Below, piece after piece: positions 53,748-61,754 of a stretch of 64,000 nucleotides of DNA. The stretch comes from Prauserella marina (lineage in GTDB: Bacteria; Actinomycetota; Actinomycetes; Mycobacteriales; Pseudonocardiaceae). The position numbers were made by a program, and so were the translations under genes. How positions within the stretch are numbered: the first letter of the stretch is position 1; each line of letters opens with the position of its first letter. The notes under the pieces were generated by a model. It was not told the DNA's origin. It was given only the letters and a program-made list of their open reading frames with translations, and did not search any database. Location: the NCBI RefSeq assembly GCF_002240355.1, contig NZ_CP016353.1:1786501-1850500 (forward strand), given 5' to 3'.

Positions 53748-54203
53748 CTACGGCCTGCCGTGGTGGTCGAGAACCTTGGCCAGCAGTGAGACGAGCTGCT
53801 CGCGTTCCTGATCGTTCAGGGGCGCGAGCAGCTTTTCTTGTACCTGCCCGAGAACCGTTTCGAGCTCGTCGAGCCGGGTGCGCCCGCTCGCGGTGACGGT
53901 GATGACGTTGCGCCTGCGGTCGGCGGGATCGGGGCTGCGGTCCACGAATCCCGCTTCGGCGAGTTCGTTGACCGCGGCGACGATGTCGCTGAGGTGGATA
54001 CCCGTTCGCCTGCCGAGGTTCGCCTGGCTCTCGGGTCCGAACTCGGTCAGCGTCGCCAGCAGCCGGTAGTGGTATCCGCGCGCGCCGACGGCGGCGAGGT
54101 TGTCGGCGACGAGCCGGTGCGCGGGCAGCGATGCCTGGGTGAGCAGCCAGCTCGGCAGGGAACGCAGTCTGGCCGGGGCGGCGTGTGGATGGGAGTCGGC
54201 CAT
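53748..54203 (-). CDS. MarR-family transcriptional regulator
   Basis: A 151-residue MarR protein. Winged helix about 45-110: YHYRLLATLTEFGPESQANLGRRTGIHLSDIVAAVNELAEAGFVDRSPDPADRRRNVITVT. The RSPDPADRRR wing is typical. Start ATG at 54203; a near-perfect palindrome AACACC-C-GGTGTT lies 12-24 nt upstream. Its target is not clear; the PrmC-like gene upstream is in the same direction but separated by repeat array D. Confidence 0.9.
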   Translation of the reverse strand: MADSHPHAAPARLRSLPSWLLTQASLPAHRLVADNLAAVGARGYHYRLLATLTEFGPESQANLGRRTGIHLSDIVAAVNELAEAGFVDRSPDPADRRRNVITVTASGRTRLDELETVLGQVQEKLLAPLNDQEREQLVSLLAKVLDHHGRP

Positions 54204-54214
54204 GCGAGGACCCT

Positions 54215-54227
54215 AACACCCGGTGTT
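54215..54227. promoter_or_regulatory. Candidate MarR operator AACACC-C-GGTGTT
   Basis: A perfect 6+1+6 palindrome 12 nt before the marR-type start codon, with related half-sites (AAACACC, AACGTT twice) in the next 40 bp. The position suits autorepression. Inferred from symmetry only. Confidence 0.5.
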
Positions 54228-54266
54228 CGGACAACTAACGTTCGAAACACCAACGTTGCGGCGCCC

Positions 54267-54350
54267 CGAGATCCGCACTCAGCCGCGCGAGTTCCGCACT
54301 CAGGACGCCGAGATCCGCACTCAGGACCGCGAGTTCCGCGCTGGAGCCAG
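54267..54350. repeat. 21-bp tandem repeat array D (4 units)
   Basis: Units start at 54267, 54288, 54309 and 54330. They are the best conserved copies in the window (core CGAGATCCGCACTCAG alternating with CGAGTTCCGCACTCAG). The PrmC-like reading frame ends inside the last two units, so its final residues ARNSRS are encoded by the repeat. Confidence 0.88.
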
Positions 54351-55124
54351 GGTTCCGCTCACGACGGTGGCTCCGAGGTCTTCCGAGTGCGCCACCGTCG
54401 CCGTCAATCCGGCGCGCGTGAGGGCGGCGACCGCGAGTGGGGCCTGGCTTTCGCTTGTCTCGAAGAAGAGGTGCCCTCCCGGCGCGAGCCATTCCGGAGC
54501 CTCGGCGGCCACGCGGCGCAGCAGGTCGAGCCCGTCGGGCCCGCCGTCGAGTGCGCGCGGCGGTTCGTGCTCCCTGGCTTCCCTCGGGAGCAGGCCGACC
54601 TCTCCGCTCGGCACGTAGGGGACGTTGGCCAGTACGACGTCGACCGTGCCGCGCAACGAAGGGGGCAGCGGAGCGTAGAGATCGCCGTGGTAGGCGCTCC
54701 CGCCGAACTCGGCGATGTTGCGCCGGGCGCAGTCCGCGGCGGCGGGGTCGATGTCGGCGGCGAACAACCGCACGTTGCCGAGCACGCGGGCCAGCGCGGC
54801 TCCCAGCGCCCCGGAGCCGCAGCACAGGTCGACGACGATCGGGGCGGGCGGCGCCACGGCGGCGGCCCTGTCGACAAGGAACTCGCTGCGCCTGCGGGGA
54901 ACGAAAACGCCGGGGGCGAGCGTGACCCGGTCGCCGTGAAACCCCGCCCAGCCGAGCAGGTGCTCAAGCGGCGTGCCCTCGGCGCGGCGGCCGACGAGCG
55001 CGGCCAGTTCGGCCTCGCTCGTCGCGGCCTCGATCAGCAGTCGCGCCTCGTCCTCGGCGAACACGCAGCCTGCGGCACGCAGACTGGCGACGACGTCGGA
55101 TCGAGGCAAAGCCGGAACAGGCAT
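54321..55124 (-). CDS. PrmC/HemK-related protein N5-glutamine methyltransferase-like protein
   Basis: A 267-residue class I methyltransferase. SAM motif VVDLCCGSGALGAAL, acidic loop FAADIDPAAADCARRN and the position of the catalytic NPPY motif read NVPYVPSGE. The NVPY variant marks a PrmC-related subgroup, not the ribosome-release-factor enzyme itself, and the target is unknown. The ATG at 55124 is the first methionine consistent with the domain (MPVPALPRSDVVASL). The C-terminus runs into the 21-bp repeats, so the array may have replaced the original end of the gene. Confidence 0.83.
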   Translation of the reverse strand: MPVPALPRSDVVASLRAAGCVFAEDEARLLIEAATSEAELAALVGRRAEGTPLEHLLGWAGFHGDRVTLAPGVFVPRRRSEFLVDRAAAVAPPAPIVVDLCCGSGALGAALARVLGNVRLFAADIDPAAADCARRNIAEFGGSAYHGDLYAPLPPSLRGTVDVVLANVPYVPSGEVGLLPREAREHEPPRALDGGPDGLDLLRRVAAEAPEWLAPGGHLFFETSESQAPLAVAALTRAGLTATVAHSEDLGATVVSGTLAPARNSRS

Positions 55125-55322
55125 GTCAGCAGTCTTCCAGAACCCCGCCGGCCTCCGCGCGTGCGGTACCGAGTCCTCAATAGACAAATAAATGTCCACA
55201 ATGGAAATACGGCTCGGGTGGGTTGCCGCTCTCGCCCGCCTCGCGCGCTCGTGGTCGAATAGGAACGACGACCTGAGGTGGTGACGGCCCGGCCGGATGC
55301 CGGTTGTCGGGGAGGAGACACC

Positions 55323-56360
55323 ATGGAGCTGGGGATCTACAGTTTCGCCGACCGTCATCCCGATCCGGTCGGTGGCGAGCGGGTCTCGGTGGCCGACCGG
55401 CTCGCCGAGACCATCGAGCGGATCAGGCTCGCCGAGGCGGTGGGGCTGCGCTTCTACGGAGTCGGCGAACATCACCTGGCCAACTACGCGGTGTCCAATC
55501 CGGCCACCGTGCTCGCCGCGGCGGCGAGCGTCACCGAGAGCATCACGCTCAGCACCGCCGTCAGTGTGCTCAGCACTGAGGACCCTGTCCGGCTGTACCA
55601 GCAGTTCACCACACTCGACCAGCTCAGCAGGGGCCGCGCCGAACTGCTGGTAGGCAGGGGATCGTTCACCGAGTCGTTCCCGCTGTTCGGCGCCGATCTC
55701 GCCGACTACAACGACCTTTTCGAGGAAAAACTGGCCCTGCTGCTGCGCATCGACAGGGAAGACCCCATCACCTGGTCGGGCCGGTTTCGCCCGGCGCTGG
55801 AGAACGCGCGCATCCATCCGCGTCCCTACGGCAGGCGGTTGCGCGTTTCCGTGGCGACGGGCGGAAACCCGGAATCGTCGATCCGCGCGGGGCTGCTTGG
55901 GCTTCCCGTGGTGTACGCCGTCATCGGAGGACAACCGGAGCGATTCGCGCCGCTGGTCGATCTGTACCGGGAGGCCGGTGCTTCCGGCGGGCACGCGCCG
56001 GGTGACTTGCACGTCACGATGAGCGCGATCGGGCTTGTCGCCCGCGATTCGCGGGAGGCGAAGGAGGCGTTCTACCCGTACTGGATGCAGACCATGAAGT
56101 ACGGGGCCGAGGCGAGGGGCTGGCCGCTGCCGACGCGCGCGCACTACGACGAGTACACGCGCGGGGCGCGATCGGTGTTCGCGGGCAGTCCGCAGGAGGT
56201 CGCTGAGCGGCTGATCGCCGTCGGCAAGCTGACCGGCGCCGACCGGTACGCGATGCAGATGGACTGGTCGGGGGTCCCGCACCGGCAGGTGATGACGGCG
56301 ATCGAGTTGCTGGGTACCGAGGTGCTTCCCGTGGTGCGCAGGGAGTTCGCGGAAACGTGA
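55323..56360 (+). CDS. LLM-class flavin-dependent oxidoreductase
   Basis: A 345-residue luciferase-like monooxygenase fold: MELGIYSFADRHPDP, GLRFYGVGEHHLANYAVSNPATVLAAAAS, TTLDQLSRGRAELLVGRGSF, VSVATGGNPESSI. It probably uses FMNH2 or F420. GGGGAGGAG is just ahead of the ATG at 55323. The 198-bp upstream region has an AT-rich island (TAGACAAATAAATGTCC near 55182) that may include its promoter. Substrate unknown. Confidence 0.87.
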   Translation: MELGIYSFADRHPDPVGGERVSVADRLAETIERIRLAEAVGLRFYGVGEHHLANYAVSNPATVLAAAASVTESITLSTAVSVLSTEDPVRLYQQFTTLDQLSRGRAELLVGRGSFTESFPLFGADLADYNDLFEEKLALLLRIDREDPITWSGRFRPALENARIHPRPYGRRLRVSVATGGNPESSIRAGLLGLPVVYAVIGGQPERFAPLVDLYREAGASGGHAPGDLHVTMSAIGLVARDSREAKEAFYPYWMQTMKYGAEARGWPLPTRAHYDEYTRGARSVFAGSPQEVAERLIAVGKLTGADRYAMQMDWSGVPHRQVMTAIELLGTEVLPVVRREFAET

Positions 56361-56384
56361 GCGATCGGGGAGCGGCTCCGGTGA

Positions 56385-57107
56385 CTATTCCGCTCCCGCT
56401 GTGTCCGAAGTAGACATTCCGATTCGATCCTCGATTCTGCTGATGCGGTCGAGCAGGTGCCGCAGCACGCTCTCGGCTTCGGTGCCGGGCCGCTGGGCGT
56501 TGCCGTGCAGGTACCCGGCGAGCGCCGCGGTGACGGCACCTCGCGTCGCCTTCAGTTCGGCGCCGTGCGCGCGCAGGAGTTGTCCGGCCGTTCCCGACGG
56601 CTCGGCCAGCAGTCCGAGCAGCAGGTGCTCGCAGCCGATGTAGTTGTGCCCCATGGTCAGCGCTTCGGTGGCGGCCAGTTCGAGTGCGGCGGCCGCAAGC
56701 GCGCCGAAGCGCTCGGCGCCCTCGTTCGTTCCGGTACCCGAACCGGCGCGCCGCTCCAGTTCGCGGGTCAGCTTGGTGACCTCGACGTCCAGCGAGCCGA
56801 GCACGCGCAGACCGAGGTTTTCCCCCTCCGCCAGCAGCCCGGCAAGCAGGTGTTCCGTGCCGACCTCGCGGGCGCCCTCGGCCCTTGCCTTGTCGATGCC
56901 GAGGGTGAGCGCGGTCCGGCTTCGCCCGGTGAACTGCGACAGGTCCGCCACGACGCTGGCGGGATCGTCGAGCGCGCGCGCCCTGATCGCGCTGACCCGC
57001 TTCACCGAGTGCTCCAGTGCGCGCTGGCAGATGGCCGACACCGGGATGCCCGCGGTCTTGACCGCGTCGGCGAGTTCGTCCGGCAGATACACGTTGATTT
57101 TCGGCAT
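56385..57107 (-). CDS. RHH-like DNA-binding domain fused to Clp N-terminal repeats
   Basis: A 240-residue protein. Residues 1-45 (MPKINVYLPDELADAVKTAGIPVSAICQRALEHSV) look like a ribbon-helix-helix (CopG-like) domain. Residues about 60-210 contain two ClpA/ClpC N-domain motifs (VGTEHLLAGLLAEGENLG; MGHNYIGCEHLLLGLLAEPSG). There is no AAA ATPase part. It might bind DNA and sense Clp clients or adaptors. GAGAGG lies 8 nt before ATG 57107, favoured over the GTG three codons earlier. A palindrome ATACCCC-N6-GGGGTAT is just upstream. Confidence 0.78.
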   Translation of the reverse strand: MPKINVYLPDELADAVKTAGIPVSAICQRALEHSVKRVSAIRARALDDPASVVADLSQFTGRSRTALTLGIDKARAEGAREVGTEHLLAGLLAEGENLGLRVLGSLDVEVTKLTRELERRAGSGTGTNEGAERFGALAAAALELAATEALTMGHNYIGCEHLLLGLLAEPSGTAGQLLRAHGAELKATRGAVTAALAGYLHGNAQRPGTEAESVLRHLLDRISRIEDRIGMSTSDTAGAE

Positions 57108-57143
57108 CACGACCACCTCTCGGGCTCTGTTATGACCCCATAT

Positions 57144-57163
57144 ATACCCCTGCGACGGGGTAT
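57144..57163. promoter_or_regulatory. Palindrome upstream of the RHH/Clp-N gene (ATACCCC-N6-GGGGTAT)
   Basis: Perfect 7-bp arms 37 nt before the start codon. It is a plausible autoregulatory site for the RHH domain. It also resembles CsoR-family operators such as TACCCC-CCA-GGGGTA at 49719, so cross-control by copper cannot be excluded. Confidence 0.5.
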
Positions 57164-57179
57164 GGGCAAGGTGTCGAGG

Positions 57180-58208
57180 TCAGGTACTCGATCCGTGCAG
57201 CCGGATCCGGACCGCGGAGCCGATCAGGGTGAGTACCAGGCCGCCGAGTCCCCACACCAGCAGCACCAGCAGAGGCCCGTTCATCGCGTTGCCGTCGAAA
57301 TAGGTGGCGTTGCGAATGGCCTCCGTGCCCGCGCCGTTGGGGAGGTAGCCGCCGATGTTCCGCCAGAACTCCGGCAGCAGCGGTCCCTGGAACGCGCCGC
57401 CCGCGCTGGGATTGCCAAGTACGACGAAGATCAACACGGTGAAGCCGATGCCGATGATGCCGAACAGCACTTGCAAGGCGACCGTCACGCTCGCCGCCAC
57501 GAACACGAGCGCGGCCCCCAGCCACCACAAACTGCCGAAGTGACCGGTCAGCGCGCCGAGCCACTGGTCGAGAATGAGGGCGCCGAGCACACCGGAGATC
57601 ACGGAGTAGGGGACCATCGCGCCGAGCCGGATCGCCGCCCTTCGCAGCGTCGCGGGCCGCGCTCCCTTGGCGACGCCGAGCGCCGCGGCGGCGAGATAGC
57701 CGCCGACGAGCCAGCCGATCATCGCGTAGAACCCCGACAGCGCCCTCGCGTCGCCCTGCTGCGGTGGCACGAGATCCTCCGTCGTCAGGTTCCGGCCCTG
57801 CTGGGCCTCGACGCCCGACAACACCTGCTGCGTCGCGGTGGCCAGTGAGGGGCCCGCCGCGGAGGCCACGAGCAGCGTGTCGGTGCCGCCCTGGGGATCG
57901 GGCACGAACGCCGCGTCGGCGGAACGGTCGAGTACCTGGGCACGCGCCTGCGCCTCGTCGGCGACCAGGTGGGCCTCCAGTGGCGTCCCCTCGATCGCGT
58001 TGAGCTGATCCACTGTCGCTTGTGGAGCCACCGTGGCGAGCGTGATCCGGTGCGGATCCGGACCGTGGAACGCACCGACGTAGGAGAGGATGAAGCCGAG
58101 TTGCAGCGCGAGCACGCCGAGCATGAGCAGCAGGGTCCTCGGTTGCACCGCGTCCCAGAGGTCGCGCACCATGCTCCTGCGGACGTTGATCCTGTGCCGT
58201 GTGCTCAT
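57180..58208 (-). CDS. ABC-2/YhgE-like membrane protein
   Basis: A 342-residue membrane protein with one N-terminal segment (about 25-45), an outside domain (about 50-155; TVDQLNAIEGTPLEAHLVADEAQARAQVLDRSADAAFVPD) and about five C-terminal segments (from GFYAMIGWLVGGYLAAAALG). This layout matches ABC-2-type permeases of the DUF3533/YhgE group, which help export or anchor cell-surface components. No ATPase gene is adjacent. The last residues LHGSST are cytoplasmic or outside. Function not determined. Confidence 0.75.
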   Translation of the reverse strand: MSTRHRINVRRSMVRDLWDAVQPRTLLLMLGVLALQLGFILSYVGAFHGPDPHRITLATVAPQATVDQLNAIEGTPLEAHLVADEAQARAQVLDRSADAAFVPDPQGGTDTLLVASAAGPSLATATQQVLSGVEAQQGRNLTTEDLVPPQQGDARALSGFYAMIGWLVGGYLAAAALGVAKGARPATLRRAAIRLGAMVPYSVISGVLGALILDQWLGALTGHFGSLWWLGAALVFVAASVTVALQVLFGIIGIGFTVLIFVVLGNPSAGGAFQGPLLPEFWRNIGGYLPNGAGTEAIRNATYFDGNAMNGPLLVLLVWGLGGLVLTLIGSAVRIRLHGSST

Positions 58209-58397
58209 GGTTCGCGGCCCCTTCCTCTCCCCGGGGAACCGTAAGCCGGGCAGACGCCCCTCGCTCGCTGGAACGCGGGCCGCTCACCCGCGCGGCCGGG
58301 CGCTGTTGCCATAATCGGTCCCGACGATGGACGGCACCCGGGAACCGCTACCACGGCCCGGGGCCCTGTGGTTGTTGTTTCTCCGGAGGGATTTTTC

Positions 58398-60296
58398 GTG
58401 GCTACCCAGACCGAGACGCTGGAGTTCCAGGCAGAGGCGCGTCAGCTGCTGCAATTGATGGTCCACTCGATCTACTCGAACAAGGACATCTTTCTCAGGG
58501 AATTGATCTCCAACGCCTCCGACGCGCTCGACAAGCTGCGCCTTTCCGCGTTCAAGGACAAGGACCTCGACGTCGACGTCAGCGACCTGCGCATCGACAT
58601 CGAGACCGACCCCGAGCGGCGCACGCTGACGGTGCGCGACAACGGTATCGGCATGTCGCGCGACGAGGTCGTCGGCCTCATCGGCACGATCGCCAAGTCG
58701 GGGACCGCGGAATTGCTGCGCACGCTGCGCGAGAGCAAGGACAGCGAAGCGTCCCGCGAGCTGATCGGACAGTTCGGGGTCGGCTTCTACTCCAGCTTCA
58801 TGGTTGCCGACAGGGTGACCCTGCTGACTCGGCGCGCGGGGGAGTCCGATGGCACGCGGTGGGAGTCGCGCGGCGAGGGGACTTACACGATCGACACGGT
58901 GCCCGGCGCGCCTCAGGGAACGGCCGTCACCCTGCACCTCAAGCCGGAGGATGCCGAGGACCAGCTCCACGACTACACCTCGCGGGCGAAGATCAAGGAG
59001 ATCGTCCGCAGGTACTCGGACTTCATCACCTGGCCCATCAGGATGGAAACCGGTGAGGAGGGTGAAGAGGCCGAAATCCTCAACTCCCGCAAGGCGTTGT
59101 GGGCCCGGCCGAAGGACGAGACCACCGAGGAGGAGTACCGCGAGCTGTACAAGCACCTCAGCCACGACTGGGCCGACCCGCTGGAGACCATCCAGTTCAT
59201 GGCAGAGGGCACGTTCGAGTACCAGGCCCTGTTGTTCATTCCGTCTCGTGCGCCGCTCGACCTCTTCATGCGCGACGCGAAACGGGGTGTGCAGCTCTAC
59301 GTCAAGCGCGTGTTCATCATGGACGACTGCGAGGAACTCATGCCCGAGTACCTGCGCTTCGTCAAGGGCGTCGTCGACGCGCAGGACCTCTCGCTCAACG
59401 TCTCAAGGGAGATCCTGCAACAGGACCGGCACATCAGGCTCATGCGCCGGCGCCTCGTCAAGAAGGTGCTGGGCTCGGTGAAGGGCATGCTCACCGACAA
59501 GCCCGAGCAGTACGACACGTTCTGGCGCGAGTTCGGCAAGGCCGTCAAGGAGGGCATCGTCACCGATGCCGACAATCAGGAGGCGATTCTCGACATCGCC
59601 TCCTTCGAGACGACTCACGATCCCGAGCGGCCGACGACGCTGGCGCGGTACGTGGAGCGGATGAAGGAAGGTCAGGAACACATCTACTACCTGACCGGGG
59701 CTTCCCGGTCGGTGATCGAGAAGTCGCCGCACATGGAAGCCTTGCGTGCCAAGGGTTTCGAGGTGCTGCTGCTCACCGACCCCATCGACGAGATGTGGGC
59801 GGGTTCGGTCACCGGGTTCGCCGGCAAGACGTTCCAGTCGATCGCGAAGGGCCAGGTCGATCTGCCGGGCGGCGACGACGAGACCGAGAGCGAATCGGAG
59901 CGCACCGAACAGCGGCGGAATTTCGCGCCACTGCTGGAATGGATGACGACGACCCTGGAAGAGCACATCAAGGAGGTGCGGCTTTCCACCCGGCTGACCT
60001 CGTCGCCCGCGTGCATCGTGGGTGAGACCTACGACATCAGCCCGGCGCTCGCGAAGATGTACGAGGCGGCGGGGCAGGAAGTGCCCTCCGCCAAGCGGAT
60101 CCTGGAACTCAACCCGGATCACCCACTGGTGGCGGGACTGCGCGCCGCGCACGCCGGTGAGACAAAAGACACCGCAGCCCTCGCCGAGACGGTGGAGTTG
60201 TTGTACGGCATGGCATTGCTCGCGGAGGGCAGTGAGCTGCTCGATCCGCAGCGGTTCACGGCTTTGCTCGCGGACAAGCTCACCGGCACGCTCTGA
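58398..60296 (+). CDS. htpG: Chaperone protein HtpG (Hsp90)
   Basis: A 632-residue Hsp90. N-terminal ATPase: EFQAEARQLLQLMVHSIYSNKDIFLRELISNASDALDKLR, RDNGIGMSRDEV, IAKSGT, GQFGVGFYSSFMVAD. The middle domain has the catalytic arginine loop (LSLNVSREILQQ). The C-terminal dimerisation part ends normally. GTG 58398 follows CGGAGGG; the ATG 30 nt upstream would place the ribosome site inside the gene. It is followed by a strong hairpin and a cold-shock gene. No heat-shock operator is obvious. Confidence 0.95.
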   Translation: MATQTETLEFQAEARQLLQLMVHSIYSNKDIFLRELISNASDALDKLRLSAFKDKDLDVDVSDLRIDIETDPERRTLTVRDNGIGMSRDEVVGLIGTIAKSGTAELLRTLRESKDSEASRELIGQFGVGFYSSFMVADRVTLLTRRAGESDGTRWESRGEGTYTIDTVPGAPQGTAVTLHLKPEDAEDQLHDYTSRAKIKEIVRRYSDFITWPIRMETGEEGEEAEILNSRKALWARPKDETTEEEYRELYKHLSHDWADPLETIQFMAEGTFEYQALLFIPSRAPLDLFMRDAKRGVQLYVKRVFIMDDCEELMPEYLRFVKGVVDAQDLSLNVSREILQQDRHIRLMRRRLVKKVLGSVKGMLTDKPEQYDTFWREFGKAVKEGIVTDADNQEAILDIASFETTHDPERPTTLARYVERMKEGQEHIYYLTGASRSVIEKSPHMEALRAKGFEVLLLTDPIDEMWAGSVTGFAGKTFQSIAKGQVDLPGGDDETESESERTEQRRNFAPLLEWMTTTLEEHIKEVRLSTRLTSSPACIVGETYDISPALAKMYEAAGQEVPSAKRILELNPDHPLVAGLRAAHAGETKDTAALAETVELLYGMALLAEGSELLDPQRFTALLADKLTGTL

Positions 60297-60317
60297 ATCC
60301 GGGCGGTCAGGTCGTCG

Positions 60318-60354
60318 CGGCGGTCACGGGCCCTCGTTGTACTCGTGACCGCCG
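60318..60354 (+). terminator. Terminator hairpin after htpG
   Basis: Arms CGGCGGTCACG (60318-60328) and CGTGACCGCCG (60344-60354) are perfect complements (11 bp, 12 with the flanking G-C pair) around a 15-nt loop, 22 nt past the htpG stop. Confidence 0.65.
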
Positions 60355-60423
60355 CCGACTATGGTCGGGTTGCCGTGGCGGTGGTTCGCGGTGTGGTCAC
60401 GATGGTCGTGGATGGGATTCGGT

Positions 60424-60843
60424 GTGGTTGCGGGAAAAGTCGTTCGGTTCGATGAGTTTCGCGGATATGGGTTTGTCGCCCCCGACACGGGTGGTGAGGA
60501 CGTTTTCATCCACGTCAACGATCTCGACTTCGACAAGCGGTTGCTCGGCATGGGGGCGAGGGTCGAGTTCGACATCGAGGACGGTGACAGGGGGCTGAAG
60601 GCCTCCAGGGTCCAGATATTGGAGCAGGCGGTGGCCGAGCCGCAAGCGCGTCAGTTCGCGCATCGTGCCGAGTCCTCTTCCGATGAGGACGGGCTCTGCG
60701 ATGTCCTTTCGGCAAGGGAATACCTGAGCGAACTGACCGAGACGCTGCTGACCGCGGAGCCAACGCTGACGGCGCAGCAGATCGTGCGAATCCGGCAGAA
60801 TCTCACCGAGGTCGCGCGCGGCCACGGCTGGGTTGAGTCCTAG
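60424..60843 (+). CDS. Cold-shock-domain protein with C-terminal extension
   Basis: A 139-residue protein. The cold-shock domain occupies about residues 1-62 with RNP1-like FRGYGFVAP and RNP2-like DVFIHVND. A helical C-terminal part (about 85-139; LSAREYLSELTETLLTAEPTLTAQQIVRIRQNLTEVARGHGW) is an extension seen in some actinobacterial proteins. GTG 60424 is taken because it starts the domain in the usual way; ATG 60412 is an alternative. It probably binds RNA at low temperature. The last four bases CTAG are shared with the stop codon of the convergent regulator. Confidence 0.82.
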   Translation: MVAGKVVRFDEFRGYGFVAPDTGGEDVFIHVNDLDFDKRLLGMGARVEFDIEDGDRGLKASRVQILEQAVAEPQARQFAHRAESSSDEDGLCDVLSAREYLSELTETLLTAEPTLTAQQIVRIRQNLTEVARGHGWVES

Positions 60844-61604
60844 CGAGTGTTTTCCGGCGCTGCGCGGGCTTCCCATTCGGCGCGACGCGCGGTCAGTGCT
60901 GCGATCAGTTCTCTTTCGCGCTCGGCGATCTCGTCGTAGCCGCCCATGATGCCGACGGCGGCCACCGTGGTGCCGTCCTCGACCACGGCGACGGACACGC
61001 CGTCGGCTTCAGTGGAAGCTCGTGGCGCGGCGACGATGCCTTCGCGCTGAATACGCGTGAGCTCGCCGAGAAAACGGTGAACGAGCTCCGACTCCGAGGG
61101 CGGCAGTGCGTTGATCTGTGCCCAGAGATCGCGCTTTTCCATACCCGCCAACAGGATCCAGCCCGTCGACGTGCGGATGAGCGAGCGGCGGACGAAGCTG
61201 TCGGCCAGGTAGGCGTAGCGGGCGTCGGACGAGGCGTAGTCCACGTAGTAGAGGTCGCTGCCGACGACGATCGCCAGCACCGCGGTCAGCCCGGTTTCCG
61301 AGTGCAGCGCGACGAGATCCTCGTGCGTGACGCTGGTGACGGCAGGGCGGCCGGTCAGTCGCGTGAGCAGGAAGGGCGCGGGGCCCAGTGAGTATTTCCG
61401 GTCGCGCTCTTCGAGGTAGCCCGTCGCCACGAGGCCGTTGACGAGGCCCTGTACCGAGCTCAGCGGCGCGTCGAGCGCGCGAGCGAACTCGGTGAGCGTG
61501 ACCCCGTGGGTCGAGCGGGCCGCGAGATCGAGGATGGTCGCCATCCGGTCGACCATGCGATGGCGAGGTCTCGGCCGCCCCTGCGGCGTGGGGTGCGTCG
61601 ACAC
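60840..61604 (-). CDS. IclR-family transcriptional regulator
   Basis: A 254-residue IclR protein. Winged helix about 15-75 (MVDRMATILDLAARSTHGVTLTEFARALDAPLSSVQGLVNGLVATGYLEE), then the effector-binding GAF-like domain (YYVDYASSDARYAYLADSFVRRSLIRTSTGWILLAGM; VAVVEDGTTVAAVGIMG). It is divergent from the CoA-transferase/acyl-CoA-dehydrogenase genes and probably controls them. GTG 61604 is the likely start (VSTHPTPQGR); ATG codons at MVDRMATIL are later options. Its stop codon overlaps that of the cold-shock gene. Confidence 0.88.
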   Translation of the reverse strand: MSTHPTPQGRPRPRHRMVDRMATILDLAARSTHGVTLTEFARALDAPLSSVQGLVNGLVATGYLEERDRKYSLGPAPFLLTRLTGRPAVTSVTHEDLVALHSETGLTAVLAIVVGSDLYYVDYASSDARYAYLADSFVRRSLIRTSTGWILLAGMEKRDLWAQINALPPSESELVHRFLGELTRIQREGIVAAPRASTEADGVSVAVVEDGTTVAAVGIMGGYDEIAERERELIAALTARRAEWEARAAPENTR

Positions 61605-61660
61605 GGTATCGCTGCTTTCTTGATCGGTCTTGCGAGCAGACCCTACACGAACCAAGGTTG

Positions 61661-61670
61661 CGTAAATACG
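61661..61670. promoter_or_regulatory. Candidate IclR operator (CGTAAATACG)
   Basis: A short inverted repeat CGTA-AA-TACG in the 150-bp gap between the IclR gene and the CoA-transferase gene, inside an AT-rich stretch (TGCGTAAATACGTAGTTGG). Low-confidence operator by position only. Confidence 0.3.
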
Positions 61671-61754
61671 TAGTTGGATGCCAGTATGCGTGAAAGTTCG
61701 GGCCGGACAACCGGACCGTGTACTGGACGAAACCCGAAACGAGGTGTCGAACTC

